Assembly (NCBI GenBank): GCA_003402735.1 | Contig: QQNE01000007.1 | Location: 1-64,000, forward strand | Direction: 5' to 3' | From: Verrucomicrobiota bacterium | GTDB lineage: Bacteria > Verrucomicrobiota > Verrucomicrobiia > Verrucomicrobiales > DEV007 | DNA: 64,000 bases | In this document: positions 17,338-27,582 of the stretch, piece after piece | Position numbering within the stretch: position 1 is the first letter of the stretch | Layout of the letters: each line of letters begins with the position of its first letter | The notes under the pieces: model-generated | What the model saw: only the letters and a program-made list of their open reading frames with translations | What the model was told of the DNA's origin: nothing | Database searches by the model: none | Translations under genes and position numbers: made by a program

Positions 17338-17712
17338 TCATTCTTCTTCCTCAGCGACAAAGAGCACCCCATTCTCGACCCAAATCACCTTCACTTGGCT
17401 CCAGAGGTCCATCACCCTGATCCAAGGCTCGATCTCTGCGTCCGACCTATTGTCGAGGGGCCCAGCTCCGATGCATTGCTTGGTCAACCCAACGAATGCC
17501 GAACAAGCCCTGATCGAGTCTCCGAGAGTGTCGTGAGTAGACATAGGCTCCCATTCACCAGAAACCCCGTCCACAATCCCGTCGATATTGATCTCGACCG
17601 AGTAGCGACCGCCAAGGATCTTGTTGAGAAGGTCCTCGGATTCATCCGGCGTTGGGCCCTGTCGCCCTGACACTGCTGGCGCAGAAGGAAGATCATTGGA
17701 TCGGGTCGACAT
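17338..17712 (-). CDS. Hypothetical acidic protein
   Basis: Start MSTRSNDLPSAPAVSG at 17712; no recognised family. Confidence 0.5.
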   Translation of the reverse strand: MSTRSNDLPSAPAVSGRQGPTPDESEDLLNKILGGRYSVEINIDGIVDGVSGEWEPMSTHDTLGDSIRACSAFVGLTKQCIGAGPLDNRSDAEIEPWIRVMDLWSQVKVIWVENGVLFVAEEEE

Positions 17713-17945
17713 GACTGGTAGATCGAGAACGACGCAGAATCGCACTGAAAGGTAATCCCCGGCGCGAAAAACCAACCACAAAGATAAGCCGAAATCAATG
17801 GATTGTCAAGTTAGACCTTGGCCGATCCGGCTGTCATCTGCCTGGCCCTTACGTTCTTTTGTGCCCATTTTGCGGACGTGAGCGTGTCAAAACCCGCCCC
17901 GGCCCGTTGGTTTGTGGGCCTTCCTGGGGCCATCTATCGTGGGGC

Positions 17946-18155
17946 ATGCATGAAATGATCTACAAAAAACTCGAAGTGGTGGGCACCTCGCCCAATTCCA
18001 TCGACGAAGCCATCCGCAACGCCATCCATCGCGCCAGTGTCAGTGTGCGGGAACTCCGCTGGTTTGAAGTGAGCGAACTGCGCGGAGACATCAACGGCTC
18101 GGAGGTGGCCCATTTCCAAGTCACCCTCAAGCTGGGGTTCCGCGTCGAGGAATGA
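17946..18155 (+). CDS. Dodecin family protein
   Basis: 'MIYKKLEVVGTSPNSIDEAIRNAIHRASVSVRELRWFEVSELRGDINGSEVAHFQVTLKLGFRVE'. Confidence 0.95.
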   Translation: MHEMIYKKLEVVGTSPNSIDEAIRNAIHRASVSVRELRWFEVSELRGDINGSEVAHFQVTLKLGFRVEE

Positions 18156-18173
18156 GAAGCGAAACGTTGGGAT

Positions 18174-18839
18174 TCATGGTTCCGCGTCAGGCTGCCCTGG
18201 GAGGAAGGCATTGATGTGCAGCGCGAGATCCCGCGCCTCGTCCAGGGAGGGAAATCGCAGGGCCATGGCGTGCATCTGCAAGGATTCCGCGTGCGCCGGG
18301 TCCGGCCGCCGCAGACCGGACCGGAACCGGCGGATCTGTTCCACCAGATACCAGTCCTGAAAGGCGTGCAAGGGAGGGGTCCGCTTCACCGGATCTCCCT
18401 GGGCGGCGGATCCGTGGCAACCCCCGCAGAGTTCCTGGTAAGGCTGTCGGCCCGCTTCAGGATCCCCTGACACCGTCCGCTTGGGGCGCTGCACCGGAAG
18501 CGCGGCGATGTGGACCGCAAGCTGTTTGAAGAGTGCGTCATCGAGCTCCACCGCCTCCCGGTGCATCTCCGCCACAAAGCCAGAGCCGGTATCGTCCGCA
18601 CCCTTGCGCAAGCCCCGCCGGAATTCGGCGATCTGGTCCAGAATGTAGTAGTCCGGCAAGCCGGCGAGGGCCGGAGCCTTGGCCTCCTCAATCCCCTCCC
18701 CTTTCTGCCCGTGACAGGTGGCGCATTCGTTGTTCCAAAAATGCACAATCTCCATGCTCGGCTGGGAACCGCGGGGCTTTTCCTCGGCAAGCGCGGCGGA
18801 GACAGCGGTGAGGAGGCCCACGAAAACTCGAATTCTCAT
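18174..18839 (-). CDS. Di-heme c-type cytochrome
   Basis: Signal peptide MRIRVFVGLLTAVSAALA; two CxxCH motifs 'CATCHGQKGEG' and 'CGGCHGSAAQG'. Confidence 0.9.
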   Translation of the reverse strand: MRIRVFVGLLTAVSAALAEEKPRGSQPSMEIVHFWNNECATCHGQKGEGIEEAKAPALAGLPDYYILDQIAEFRRGLRKGADDTGSGFVAEMHREAVELDDALFKQLAVHIAALPVQRPKRTVSGDPEAGRQPYQELCGGCHGSAAQGDPVKRTPPLHAFQDWYLVEQIRRFRSGLRRPDPAHAESLQMHAMALRFPSLDEARDLALHINAFLPGQPDAEP

Positions 18840-19069
18840 CCCCTCATTCTGCCTCTTTCCATGTTCCCGGGCCAACCCTCGTTTGCTGGAAAGATCGCAT
18901 TGGCTGCACAACGTCCTTTCCTGCGCTAGCCCGCATCTCTCAAGCTCTCGCTGCTGCGGCTTGCCCCATGGCATTCCTGCTGCGTTCCGCTCGAATTCCA
19001 CCCTGGAATCCCTCGCGCGCCTTGCAGGCAATGCCATTTGGCGGCGCCTCGCGACGTGATTCTTGAGAA

Positions 19070-20650
19070 ATGCGGGCTAGATTCCTGGGGATGTCCCCAG
19101 ACCTCCTCTTGCGCCTGACCGACCCACACTGTTTTCCTGGGCCCCCGGCATCGGTCGAAATCCGACAAACTCATCTCTCCGTGGTCTGCCTGGCAGGCCA
19201 AAACGTCTACAAACTCAAAAAACCGGTCTGCTTCTCCTTTGTCGATTTCTCCACCCCGGAGTTGCGACGCCATTTCTGTGAGGAGGAAGTCCGCCTCAAC
19301 CGTCGGCTCTGTCCGGACGTCTATCTCGGCGTGGTCCCTCTCTACCAAGACCCGCTCGGCGTCTGGTCCTTTCTTCCCTCCCCGGGTGCGGTGGTGGTGG
19401 ATCACGCGGTCCACATGCGGCGGCTCCCGGAGGACCGGCTTCTCAGCGCGATGCTCGACCGCAATGCCGTCGAGCCCGCCGATGTGATCCGCCTAGCCCG
19501 GATCGTGGCCGCCTTCCACCGGGCATCTCCCCGCGACGAGGCCACCCTGGCTGCGGGGGGACCCGAATCGAAAATCGCCGCCATCCTGGGAAACTTCGAG
19601 GTCACCGAGAACCTGGCCGACACCGTCTTTCCCGGCCCCCTGCATCCCGCCCTGGAACAACAGGTGCGGCGGGATGTGATCCGACTCCGGCCGATCCTGC
19701 AACGGCGTTTGGAACAGGGCCATGTCGTGGACGGCCACGGCGATCTCCACGCCCGAAACATCTTCCTGACCGATCCACCGGTCATCTTCGACTGCATCGA
19801 GTTCCGGCCCCAATTCCGCTGCGGGGATGTCGCCACGGAAAACGCCTTTCTCGTGATGGACCTCATCCACCGGGGCCGACCCGATCTGGCCGAGACCTAT
19901 CTGGACGCCTACATCGCGGAGACCGGGGACACCGACCAACGCGCCCTGATGCCGGCCCTGGTCTCCTATCGGGCCATGGTCCGAGCCAAGGTCGGCGCCC
20001 TCGCCGCTTCCAGCCCGGATCTTCCGGAACCGGAACGCGAGGCCGAAGCCCGCGAAGCCCGCCGCTACCTCCAACTTGCCGCCGCCGCCGCCGTGAGTTC
20101 GCCGCCCCTGCTGATCGTGGCCTGCGGTCTTCCCGCCGCCGGAAAGTCCTGGATCCTGCAAGCCTTGGCGGAGCGCACCGGCTGGATTTGCCTCTCCACA
20201 GACCGACTCCGGAAAGAGCTGGCGGGAGTGCCCCCGGAAACGGTGCTCGGCGAGGAGTTCTACACTCCGCCATGCAACGAGCGAACCTACGAGGAGCTCT
20301 TCCACCGGGCCCGGGAAGCCCTCGAACGCGGTCTCTGCGTGCTCCTCGATGCCAATTTCCGCAACAAGCCGCACCGGACGCAAGCCCGTGCCCTGGCGTT
20401 GCAGGCCGGGGCCAGGGCCCTCCTCGTCTGGGTCCGCACCGGGGAATGCGTCACCCGATCCCGGCTCGAAGCCCGGGACGAGGGACCGGAGACCTCGGTG
20501 AGCGACGCCGGGACCCGGGTCTATGAGCAACTCCGCGACTCGTTTGAGGCTCCGGACACCGGCGAAGGCATGGCGCTGCTGGAACTGGACGGCGCTGCCG
20601 ACGTTGAGGAGAACATCGACCGGATCCTGGCGCGCGCGCTTGGGCTGTGA
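19070..20650 (+). CDS. Bifunctional aminoglycoside phosphotransferase-like / P-loop kinase (AAA_33) protein
   Basis: 'VVDGHGDLHARNIFLTDPPVIFDCIEFRPQFRCGDVATENAFLVMDL' plus Walker A 'VACGLPAAGKSWILQAL'. Confidence 0.88.
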   Translation: MRARFLGMSPDLLLRLTDPHCFPGPPASVEIRQTHLSVVCLAGQNVYKLKKPVCFSFVDFSTPELRRHFCEEEVRLNRRLCPDVYLGVVPLYQDPLGVWSFLPSPGAVVVDHAVHMRRLPEDRLLSAMLDRNAVEPADVIRLARIVAAFHRASPRDEATLAAGGPESKIAAILGNFEVTENLADTVFPGPLHPALEQQVRRDVIRLRPILQRRLEQGHVVDGHGDLHARNIFLTDPPVIFDCIEFRPQFRCGDVATENAFLVMDLIHRGRPDLAETYLDAYIAETGDTDQRALMPALVSYRAMVRAKVGALAASSPDLPEPEREAEAREARRYLQLAAAAAVSSPPLLIVACGLPAAGKSWILQALAERTGWICLSTDRLRKELAGVPPETVLGEEFYTPPCNERTYEELFHRAREALERGLCVLLDANFRNKPHRTQARALALQAGARALLVWVRTGECVTRSRLEARDEGPETSVSDAGTRVYEQLRDSFEAPDTGEGMALLELDGAADVEENIDRILARALGL

Positions 20651-20651
20651 A

Positions 20652-21527
20652 TCAACGGCTGAGGCCGTTGGTCGGCTTGCCATCGGCCCCGAGGTTTCCG
20701 GTGGCCCAGAGCAGACCGCGGCAAACGAGATCGAGGTAACGGGCATCGCCCACGGTGTCGTTGTTGTGGCCGATCGTAGTGCTGAAGATCCGGGTTTTGC
20801 CCGGACCGAATTCGTTGGTCCAAGCGACCACGGCCTCCACTTCCTTGGCTGGTTGTTCGGGCTCACCCGGTTTCACCCTGGGTTTCTGGAGCTGCCTGCC
20901 CTTGGCGATGGCGTGCCCGGTGAGGATTTGGATGTTGTTGTAAAGTTCCTCGTTCACCGTGGTCCAGCCCGCCAAACCCGAGGCGATCGGGTGAGCGGCA
21001 TCCGCGTAGCTGATTTCGATGGGCGACTGGGGACCGTGCCCGGTCGACTGAAGTCCGAGCATTTCATACCAACCGGCATTGTCGGCACCGGGAGCGACCG
21101 GTTCACGGAAGTTTCCCCAACGATAGCTGTGCATCGCGCAATGGAGGTTCACCGCTGGCACACCGTTGCGATGGGCATCGAGAATGCGCTTCACGTAGGC
21201 GGGGTCGGTCACATCGGCGGAGCATTCATCGTGGATGACCACGTCGTAGCCCTTGGCCCAATCCGCGGAGTTGTAGGTTCCGAAAGTCGCCTTGGTGGTC
21301 TTGTCCGGATTGTGGACGATCTCGACCCGGGCCTTGAGCCGCGCCTCGATCCCCTCTTTCAGCAACAAGGTCTGGGTGGCGTAATCGTGACAGCATCCGC
21401 CCGCCACCAACAACACGTGCAAGGTCTTGGGAGTCTCCGCCGCCTGGGCCAGCAGCAACATCCAAAGACCGGCTCCGGTCACCAAGGGCAAGAGCAGAAA
21501 AAGAGGTTTTCTCAGAAAAGGCATCAT
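20652..21527 (-). CDS. ThuA domain-containing protein
   Basis: 'HVLLVAGGCCHDYATQTLLLKEGIEAR', 'VVIHDECSADVTDPAYVKRIL', 'YADAAHPIASGL'. Confidence 0.88.
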   Translation of the reverse strand: MMPFLRKPLFLLLPLVTGAGLWMLLLAQAAETPKTLHVLLVAGGCCHDYATQTLLLKEGIEARLKARVEIVHNPDKTTKATFGTYNSADWAKGYDVVIHDECSADVTDPAYVKRILDAHRNGVPAVNLHCAMHSYRWGNFREPVAPGADNAGWYEMLGLQSTGHGPQSPIEISYADAAHPIASGLAGWTTVNEELYNNIQILTGHAIAKGRQLQKPRVKPGEPEQPAKEVEAVVAWTNEFGPGKTRIFSTTIGHNNDTVGDARYLDLVCRGLLWATGNLGADGKPTNGLSR

Positions 21528-23203
21528 GCAGTCATCTCACCCGGAAACGGTCCATCCCGCAAGCGAGAATCGAACAAGTCCAGTTCCAATTGACAAGACG
21601 ACTCCGACGGCGCGGCCTTGCGCTTCGCTGCGCTCAAGCCGCGTTCCCTCCATTCCGACCGGATGGACCGGCCCCCCCCGGCCCCACGCTTCCGGGAACC
21701 GTGCGTGACGTAGACCCTCCGGGCCTCCGCACGCGCCTCCTCCCGTCGCCGCACCTCGCCGATCTTGGCCTTGGCTTCCCGACAGGCCAAGGCATGATCC
21801 ACGATGGGCACCGGATACTCGAAACCGAGCCGACACCCGCTTCGCCGCTGCGCTTCGGATGGCATCTTCTCCGGCTGCGCAAGAAACACCGTCGGCACGG
21901 CCTCCAGTTCGGGCACCCAACGCCGCACAAAAACTCCCTGGGGATCCTGATCCAAAAGCTGCTTGGCGGGCGAGTAAATCCGGACCGTGTTGATCCCCGT
22001 AGTCCCACTCTGCATCTGAAACTGGCTGAAGTGGATCCCGGGTTCGAAATCCAGGAAATGCCGCGCCAGCCAGACAGCGGTCGGCCGCCAATGCAACCAG
22101 AGATGGTAACTGGCAAAGCTCACCAACATGGCCCGCATGCGAAAGTTCAGCCAACCAGTCGCCCGCACGCTCCGCATGCAGGCATCGATCATCGGATACC
22201 CGGTGCGCCCCTCCATCCATGCCTCCAACCGGCGCCGACCCTCGGCGGATTCGGTGAACTCCTCGCGCAACCCGTCGTAAACCGATGAGAAGTTCTGGAA
22301 CTCGATCCCGGGCTCCGTTTCCAACTTCTGCATGAAGTGACAGTGCCAACGCAACCGCGCCTCGAAGCTGGTCAAGGAACCAAACCAGCGGCGGTCGACC
22401 GATAAACCGTGCGCCCGCTCTTCTTCCAGATTTTCCCGACGCTGCCGGGTGGCTTGGGCGACGGTGCGAAGGGAGAGACATCCCCACGCCAGATACGGAC
22501 TGAGCCGCGAGCAGGCCGTCCAACCGGTCAACGGGCTGGACATCTCCTTGCGGTAATTGACTGCCCGCCCCGACAAAAAACTCTGCAATGTGGCCCCGGC
22601 CGCCGTTTCTCCACCGCGCTGCGCCTCCGGCTTGCTGCTCGCTCCCAGGCCCGCCTCTTCCGGCGAAAGGAAATCACCGGGTTCCATCCTCCCGGCGAGG
22701 CCCCTTCCGAAGCCGAAGCATTCGGGCACCTGCCCACACGGCAACCGCATGGTCTGCTCCCAAGCCGCGGCCCAGCCGTCCCGGGAACGCAACCGACGGA
22801 TCACGCCATCCTGACGGAATTCCTGCCACTCGATCCCGGTGGCCCGGCACCAACGAGCCACGCGCTGATCCCGCCGGAACGTGACCATGTTCCCAGTCTC
22901 CTCGTGACTCCATAACCTCACGAAAGCAAAGATGGACCGCAGTTCCGCCAGCGCCGAAACCATCTCCCCACGGCGGATCAGCAGTTCTCCTCCCCGTTGC
23001 CGCAGGGCCTCCCGCACTTCGCGCAAGGATTCGTTGATGAAAACCAGGTGGGAAGCCTCAAACTCTGGCGCTTCAAGAATCTCCGGTTCGTAAACATACA
23101 GCCCCACGACCGGACCACGGCGCGCCGCCTCCAGCAACGGCCAGTGATCCGCGACCCGAAGATCACGCTTGAACCAGACGATTTCTGGAACGGTGTCAGG
23201 CAT
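21524..23203 (-). CDS. Cryptochrome/deoxyribodipyrimidine photolyase family protein
   Basis: Start [27 protein letters not shown]; '[42 protein letters not shown]'. Confidence 0.95.
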   Translation of the reverse strand: MPDTVPEIVWFKRDLRVADHWPLLEAARRGPVVGLYVYEPEILEAPEFEASHLVFINESLREVREALRQRGGELLIRRGEMVSALAELRSIFAFVRLWSHEETGNMVTFRRDQRVARWCRATGIEWQEFRQDGVIRRLRSRDGWAAAWEQTMRLPCGQVPECFGFGRGLAGRMEPGDFLSPEEAGLGASSKPEAQRGGETAAGATLQSFLSGRAVNYRKEMSSPLTGWTACSRLSPYLAWGCLSLRTVAQATRQRRENLEEERAHGLSVDRRWFGSLTSFEARLRWHCHFMQKLETEPGIEFQNFSSVYDGLREEFTESAEGRRRLEAWMEGRTGYPMIDACMRSVRATGWLNFRMRAMLVSFASYHLWLHWRPTAVWLARHFLDFEPGIHFSQFQMQSGTTGINTVRIYSPAKQLLDQDPQGVFVRRWVPELEAVPTVFLAQPEKMPSEAQRRSGCRLGFEYPVPIVDHALACREAKAKIGEVRRREEARAEARRVYVTHGSRKRGAGGGRSIRSEWRERGLSAAKRKAAPSESSCQLELDLFDSRLRDGPFPGEMTA

Positions 23204-23609
23204 CGGGAAGCTGATAACGGATCGGTCCCACCGCCTGTTCCGGATCCACCGGGTTCCCACCCTGGGTGCAACGCAACGCCCCACGACGGACCAGGCCCGC
23301 CCCGACCTCACGAACCCGCGGCATCAGCGTCCTCCAGGCCTCGCCGGAAGAGCTGGAGACCAGAGCCCGCGCCGCTTCGGAGGGACAAAACGTCTTGGAA
23401 CCTCCCCGCTCCGCCGCCAACCGCAGGAGCACCGCTTCGATCTCCCCCGAACCCGGAGCCTTGGCGCCCCGCGGACTTCCCCGGCGACAGGCGTCGCTGC
23501 AAACCTGGACCTGCTCCCAGTCCCGCTCCCATTTTTTGCGCCACACGAAATCGCGACCACAAACCCGGCAGGTCTTGGAAGGGAGGTTTTCTTTTTTGAC
23601 ACCGCGCAT
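23196..23609 (-). CDS. DUF2256 + DUF3253 protein
   Basis: '[39 protein letters not shown]' and C-terminal 'CPSEAARAL...[27 protein letters not shown]'. Confidence 0.85.
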   Translation of the reverse strand: MRGVKKENLPSKTCRVCGRDFVWRKKWERDWEQVQVCSDACRRGSPRGAKAPGSGEIEAVLLRLAAERGGSKTFCPSEAARALVSSSSGEAWRTLMPRVREVGAGLVRRGALRCTQGGNPVDPEQAVGPIRYQLPDA

Positions 23610-23617
23610 CAGTCCCC

Positions 23618-24559
23618 TCAGGAGAAGTTCGAGGCAAACTCGTGCCCGGCCAGCCAAGCATCTTCCACCCGGGAGGCCCGTATCGCGTCGCCCGCAAAGT
23701 GCAATCCCGGAGGAAGATCGGGCAACCGGAGAGGCTGTTCGACCCTGGCATAGCGCCACCGGTGTCCGAACCCCGCGACAAATGCCCCGTCCGGGAGTTG
23801 CCAAGCCTCTTCCACCATCGGCCGCACCAGGGCCGGGTAATCCTCGGCCGGCTCTTCCAGGTGCGCCCGGCTAAACGGTTCCGAAAGATGAGCCAGCAAC
23901 ACCGTGAAGCCGGGAGCGATTCGGCCCGGCTTATGATTCTCACAGGCGGTCCAAGCCAACGGTCCGTCGGCCTCGCGAAACGCATAAGCGGCCGACGTGC
24001 CGCCAAGCCATTCCCCGCGGTAAGCCAACGCCACGGCAAGGCACGGCACCAAATCTAGATCCGCCGGTTCGATGCCGAAAAGCCGCGCCGTCTGCGGCCA
24101 GGGCGCGGTGCTGAGCACGTGGTCGAACTCTCCTCCCCCCGCCCGCAACAGCGTCCTGGCTTCCGCAACGGCCGTCTCCAACCGAACGTCGAGATCCCCG
24201 GCCAGATCGCGCACCAAGCGGCTGTTCCCTTCCCGGTGAAACCAGCGGGTCGGCTCAGAGACGAGGGACGCGGGGCCACCCGTCCGGGACCGCACCGGCG
24301 CGGCCAACTCCTGCACCCGGTCTCCCGATGCTCCCAAAACCGCCGCGCGAAACCGCTCGTCCCGGATCGTGAAATATTGCGCCCCGTGATCGATGACGTG
24401 CCCCTCCCACCGCTTCGAGGCGCAGCGACCCCCCATCCCGCGGGATTTTTCAAACACGGTCACGGTCATGCCCCTTTTCACGAGTTCCCGGGCCGCCGCA
24501 ATCCCGGCCAAACCGGCCCCGATGACCGCCACGCGTTGATTGCCAGATCTCCCTTCCAT
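23618..24559 (-). CDS. FAD/NAD(P)-dependent oxidoreductase (renalase-like amine oxidase)
   Basis: '[56 protein letters not shown]'; start MEGRSGNQ at 24559. Confidence 0.9.
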   Translation of the reverse strand: MEGRSGNQRVAVIGAGLAGIAAARELVKRGMTVTVFEKSRGMGGRCASKRWEGHVIDHGAQYFTIRDERFRAAVLGASGDRVQELAAPVRSRTGGPASLVSEPTRWFHREGNSRLVRDLAGDLDVRLETAVAEARTLLRAGGGEFDHVLSTAPWPQTARLFGIEPADLDLVPCLAVALAYRGEWLGGTSAAYAFREADGPLAWTACENHKPGRIAPGFTVLLAHLSEPFSRAHLEEPAEDYPALVRPMVEEAWQLPDGAFVAGFGHRWRYARVEQPLRLPDLPPGLHFAGDAIRASRVEDAWLAGHEFASNFS

Positions 24560-24676
24560 GCCACTCCAGAAACGCTCGCCGAGCCCAGACCGATGCAACC
24601 AGCTTGCCGTCCCGGGCCAAACCTTCCGGGAGGCAAATTGACTCCGCCGCCCTCCCAATCTACGATCTTCCCAAGG

Positions 24677-25042
24677 ATGAACGACATCGCCGCCTTGACC
24701 GAACGCATCCGGCGTTTTCGCGACGCCCGGAACTGGCAGCAGTTCCACAGCCCCAAAGATCTCGCCGTGGCCATCACCGCCGAGGCCGGGGAACTGCTCC
24801 AACCCTTTGTCTGGAAATCTTCCGAGGAGAGCTGGGACCGAGCCGAGGCAAAAAAAATGGAGATCGCGGACGAAATCGCCGATGTCGCGATCCTCCTCTT
24901 CGAATTGGCCGACAACCTCGAACTGGATCTCGGCACCATCATGAACGCCAAGCTCGACCGGAACGAGGTTCGCTACCCGGCCGACAAGTCCTACGGATCC
25001 AACCTCAAATACAACGAACTCGAATCCCAATCCCCCTCCTAA
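24677..25042 (+). CDS. Nucleotide pyrophosphohydrolase (MazG/RS21-C6-like)
   Basis: 'RDARNWQQFHSPKDLAVAITAEAGELLQPFVWKS...EIADEIADVAILLFELAD'. Confidence 0.92.
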   Translation: MNDIAALTERIRRFRDARNWQQFHSPKDLAVAITAEAGELLQPFVWKSSEESWDRAEAKKMEIADEIADVAILLFELADNLELDLGTIMNAKLDRNEVRYPADKSYGSNLKYNELESQSPS

Positions 25043-25166
25043 ACCGCCGCGCCGCAAACGCTACCTTGGCCGCAACCCGCGCGCCTTCGCCGAAAAATAC
25101 AAGGAACACGCGGGAGACCCCGAAACCATCGCCAAGGTCATCGCCTCCGGAAAAACGCCGGCAGGC

Positions 25167-26036
25167 ATGCACCGTCCGGTGATGCTGGAAGAGGTCCTCC
25201 GTGCGCTCGATCCCCAACCCGGCGAGCGAATGGCGGACGGCACCCTGGGACACGGTGGCCACGCCTCCGCCCTGCTGCCCCGGCTCTTGCCCGGCGGCTC
25301 CTTGCTCGGTCTCGACCAGGATCCGCTGCAGATCCCGGTCGCGGAAGCCCGCCTGCGCGCCCAGGGCTTTCCGGAGGACACCCTCATCGTGCGGCGCTCC
25401 AACTTTGCCGGATTGCCCCGGATTCTCGCTGAACTCGGTTGGACGGGACTGGACGGAATTCTCCTGGACCTCGGCGTCTCCTCGATGCAAATCGACAACC
25501 CGGAGCGCGGCTTTTCCTACAAGCACCAAGGCCCGCTCGACATGCGGATGAACCCGAATCGCGGGGAGACCGCAGCCGCCTGGCTCACGAAGAGCACGCC
25601 GGAGAAGCTCGAGGCCGTCCTCTTCCGCAACGCCGACGAACCGCACGCGGAACGCTTGGCCCGCGCCTTGGCCGGACAGCGCCTCGAGACCTGCGAAGCA
25701 CTGGCCGACGCGATCCGTTCCGTCCTCACCGAGACCGACGCCGCGGCGTCCATTCCCCGGGTGTTCCAAGCCCTTCGCATCCAAATCAACGACGAGTTCG
25801 GCGCGCTTGAGTCGATCCTGCGCGATCTCCCGATCTGCCTGAACCCGAACGGGCGGGTCGCGGTCCTGACGTTCCACTCCGGCGAGGACCGTCGGGCCAA
25901 ACACACCTTTGCCGCCGGTCTGAAAGACGGCACCTACGCCGAGTTCGCCAAAGAACCGCTGCGGCCATCGGCCCAAGAAATCCGGGACAATCCCAGGGCA
26001 TCGTGCGCCAAATTGCGCTGGGCCCGGAAATCTTGA
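25167..26036 (+). CDS. rsmH: 16S rRNA (cytosine(1402)-N4)-methyltransferase
   Basis: 'MHRPVMLEEVLRALDPQPGERMADGTLGHGGHASALL', 'GILLDLGVSSMQIDNPERGFSY', 'VAVLTFHSGEDR'. Confidence 0.96.
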   Translation: MHRPVMLEEVLRALDPQPGERMADGTLGHGGHASALLPRLLPGGSLLGLDQDPLQIPVAEARLRAQGFPEDTLIVRRSNFAGLPRILAELGWTGLDGILLDLGVSSMQIDNPERGFSYKHQGPLDMRMNPNRGETAAAWLTKSTPEKLEAVLFRNADEPHAERLARALAGQRLETCEALADAIRSVLTETDAAASIPRVFQALRIQINDEFGALESILRDLPICLNPNGRVAVLTFHSGEDRRAKHTFAAGLKDGTYAEFAKEPLRPSAQEIRDNPRASCAKLRWARKS

Positions 26037-26048
26037 GGGTCGGTTCCG

Positions 26049-27461
26049 TCAGGCATCCTCCGGCAAAGGCCGACCCTTGGTTTCCGGAAGGAAGAAGAGG
26101 GCCACCAGTCCGAGGAGAAACACCAAGCTCATCCATTGGCAGGCGGACCGGAAAGCCAAGAGCTTCTCGGCGGCATTGGTGGCTCCCTTGGCGAGTTGTT
26201 GTTGCAACAATCCAAGGGTGAAGGGCCCGCTGGCGGCGATGAATCGGCCGACGTTGTAACAGAAGCTGGTGCCCGTGCTGCGGAGTTGGGTGGGGAAAAG
26301 TTCGGGAAGGTAGATCGCGAACCCTGCGAAAAGCGCCAGCTGGAAGAAACCCATCACGGCGCTCATCCAGATGTCCCCGACTCCGTTGAAAAACAGGAAG
26401 TAGCCGTAGGTGGTGATGAGTGCGCCGATGAATCCGACGGCGAAGGCCGGTTTGCGGCCAACCTTTTCCGCGAGCGCCGTGAAGGCCATCATGCCGAAAA
26501 AGGCCCCGAGATTCTGGACGATGCTGTTGATTCCCTTCCACTGGGTCGCGGCGGCCTGGACCTGCTGGTCCGCCAGACCCTTGGCTTTCAACGAGCCGGT
26601 GATCACATCGCCCACGAGTTCCGGGGCGAAGAAGCCGATCCCCCAGAGCCCGATCACGCCGGAAATGCAGAGCATCATGCCGAGCAGCGCCGGTCGGCGC
26701 CATCGCTCCATCCCGAGCAGACTGACGTAGGAACCGAGCTTGGTGGCGCTGCCCGAACTCGCGCTGGCCGCACGCGCCTTGACCCACTTTTCAGGCTCCT
26801 TCAGGCGCATCTGGATGAACACGCAGAGAAAGGCGGGCACCGAGCCGATCAAGAAAGCGATCTTCCAAGAATGCTCCGGGCTCACGCTGCCGGCCTTGAT
26901 CAGGCCCCCCATCCACATGCTGATCAGACCCGCCGTGATGTTCCCCACCGCAGAGAGCGCCTGCAGCAAACCCAACGCCCCGGGTCGAGCCCGGTCCGGA
27001 AGGGTGTCCGCGACCAGGGCCACCGCCAACCCAAACACTCCGCCCACCCCGAGCCCGGTGATGAAACGGTAAAGCGCAAAATCCAGCCAGCCCACCGAGA
27101 GTGCCGACAACCCCGTGAACAACGAATAGAGCAGCACCGTCACCGTCAACATCCGCGCCCGTCCAAAGCGATCCCCCAACGAACCGAAAATCAACCCGCC
27201 GGTCGCCCATCCCATCACGAAAATGGAGGTGGCGTATCCCCCAAACTTCTTGATCACCGTCGCATCCGTCCCGTCCGGCATCAGCTGCTCCAGGGCTGAC
27301 TGCCGGAACAGGAGGAAAATCTGCTGGTCCAAACAGTCGAACAACCAGGCGGCCGAGGCCATCGCGAATACGAACCAGTGGTAAGGCGTCAATTCCTTCC
27401 ACCACGCTTGGGACGGGTTTTTCTGCTCGTGCATACCGGGACGCCACCCTGCGTGATTCAT
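26049..27461 (-). CDS. MFS transporter
   Basis: '[27 protein letters not shown]', '[21 protein letters not shown]'. Confidence 0.9.
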   Translation of the reverse strand: MNHAGWRPGMHEQKNPSQAWWKELTPYHWFVFAMASAAWLFDCLDQQIFLLFRQSALEQLMPDGTDATVIKKFGGYATSIFVMGWATGGLIFGSLGDRFGRARMLTVTVLLYSLFTGLSALSVGWLDFALYRFITGLGVGGVFGLAVALVADTLPDRARPGALGLLQALSAVGNITAGLISMWMGGLIKAGSVSPEHSWKIAFLIGSVPAFLCVFIQMRLKEPEKWVKARAASASSGSATKLGSYVSLLGMERWRRPALLGMMLCISGVIGLWGIGFFAPELVGDVITGSLKAKGLADQQVQAAATQWKGINSIVQNLGAFFGMMAFTALAEKVGRKPAFAVGFIGALITTYGYFLFFNGVGDIWMSAVMGFFQLALFAGFAIYLPELFPTQLRSTGTSFCYNVGRFIAASGPFTLGLLQQQLAKGATNAAEKLLAFRSACQWMSLVFLLGLVALFFLPETKGRPLPEDA

Positions 27462-27582
27462 CCCGCCGGGACAACGTCAAAGTTTCGCCCCCGGCGTTTT
27501 TCCGTCCCCGGTCGATGCGACGATCCGTTGCAACCGTTCAAATCCGTGGTTCGGTGCCAGCCCTGCCGATTTCCGATCGACC

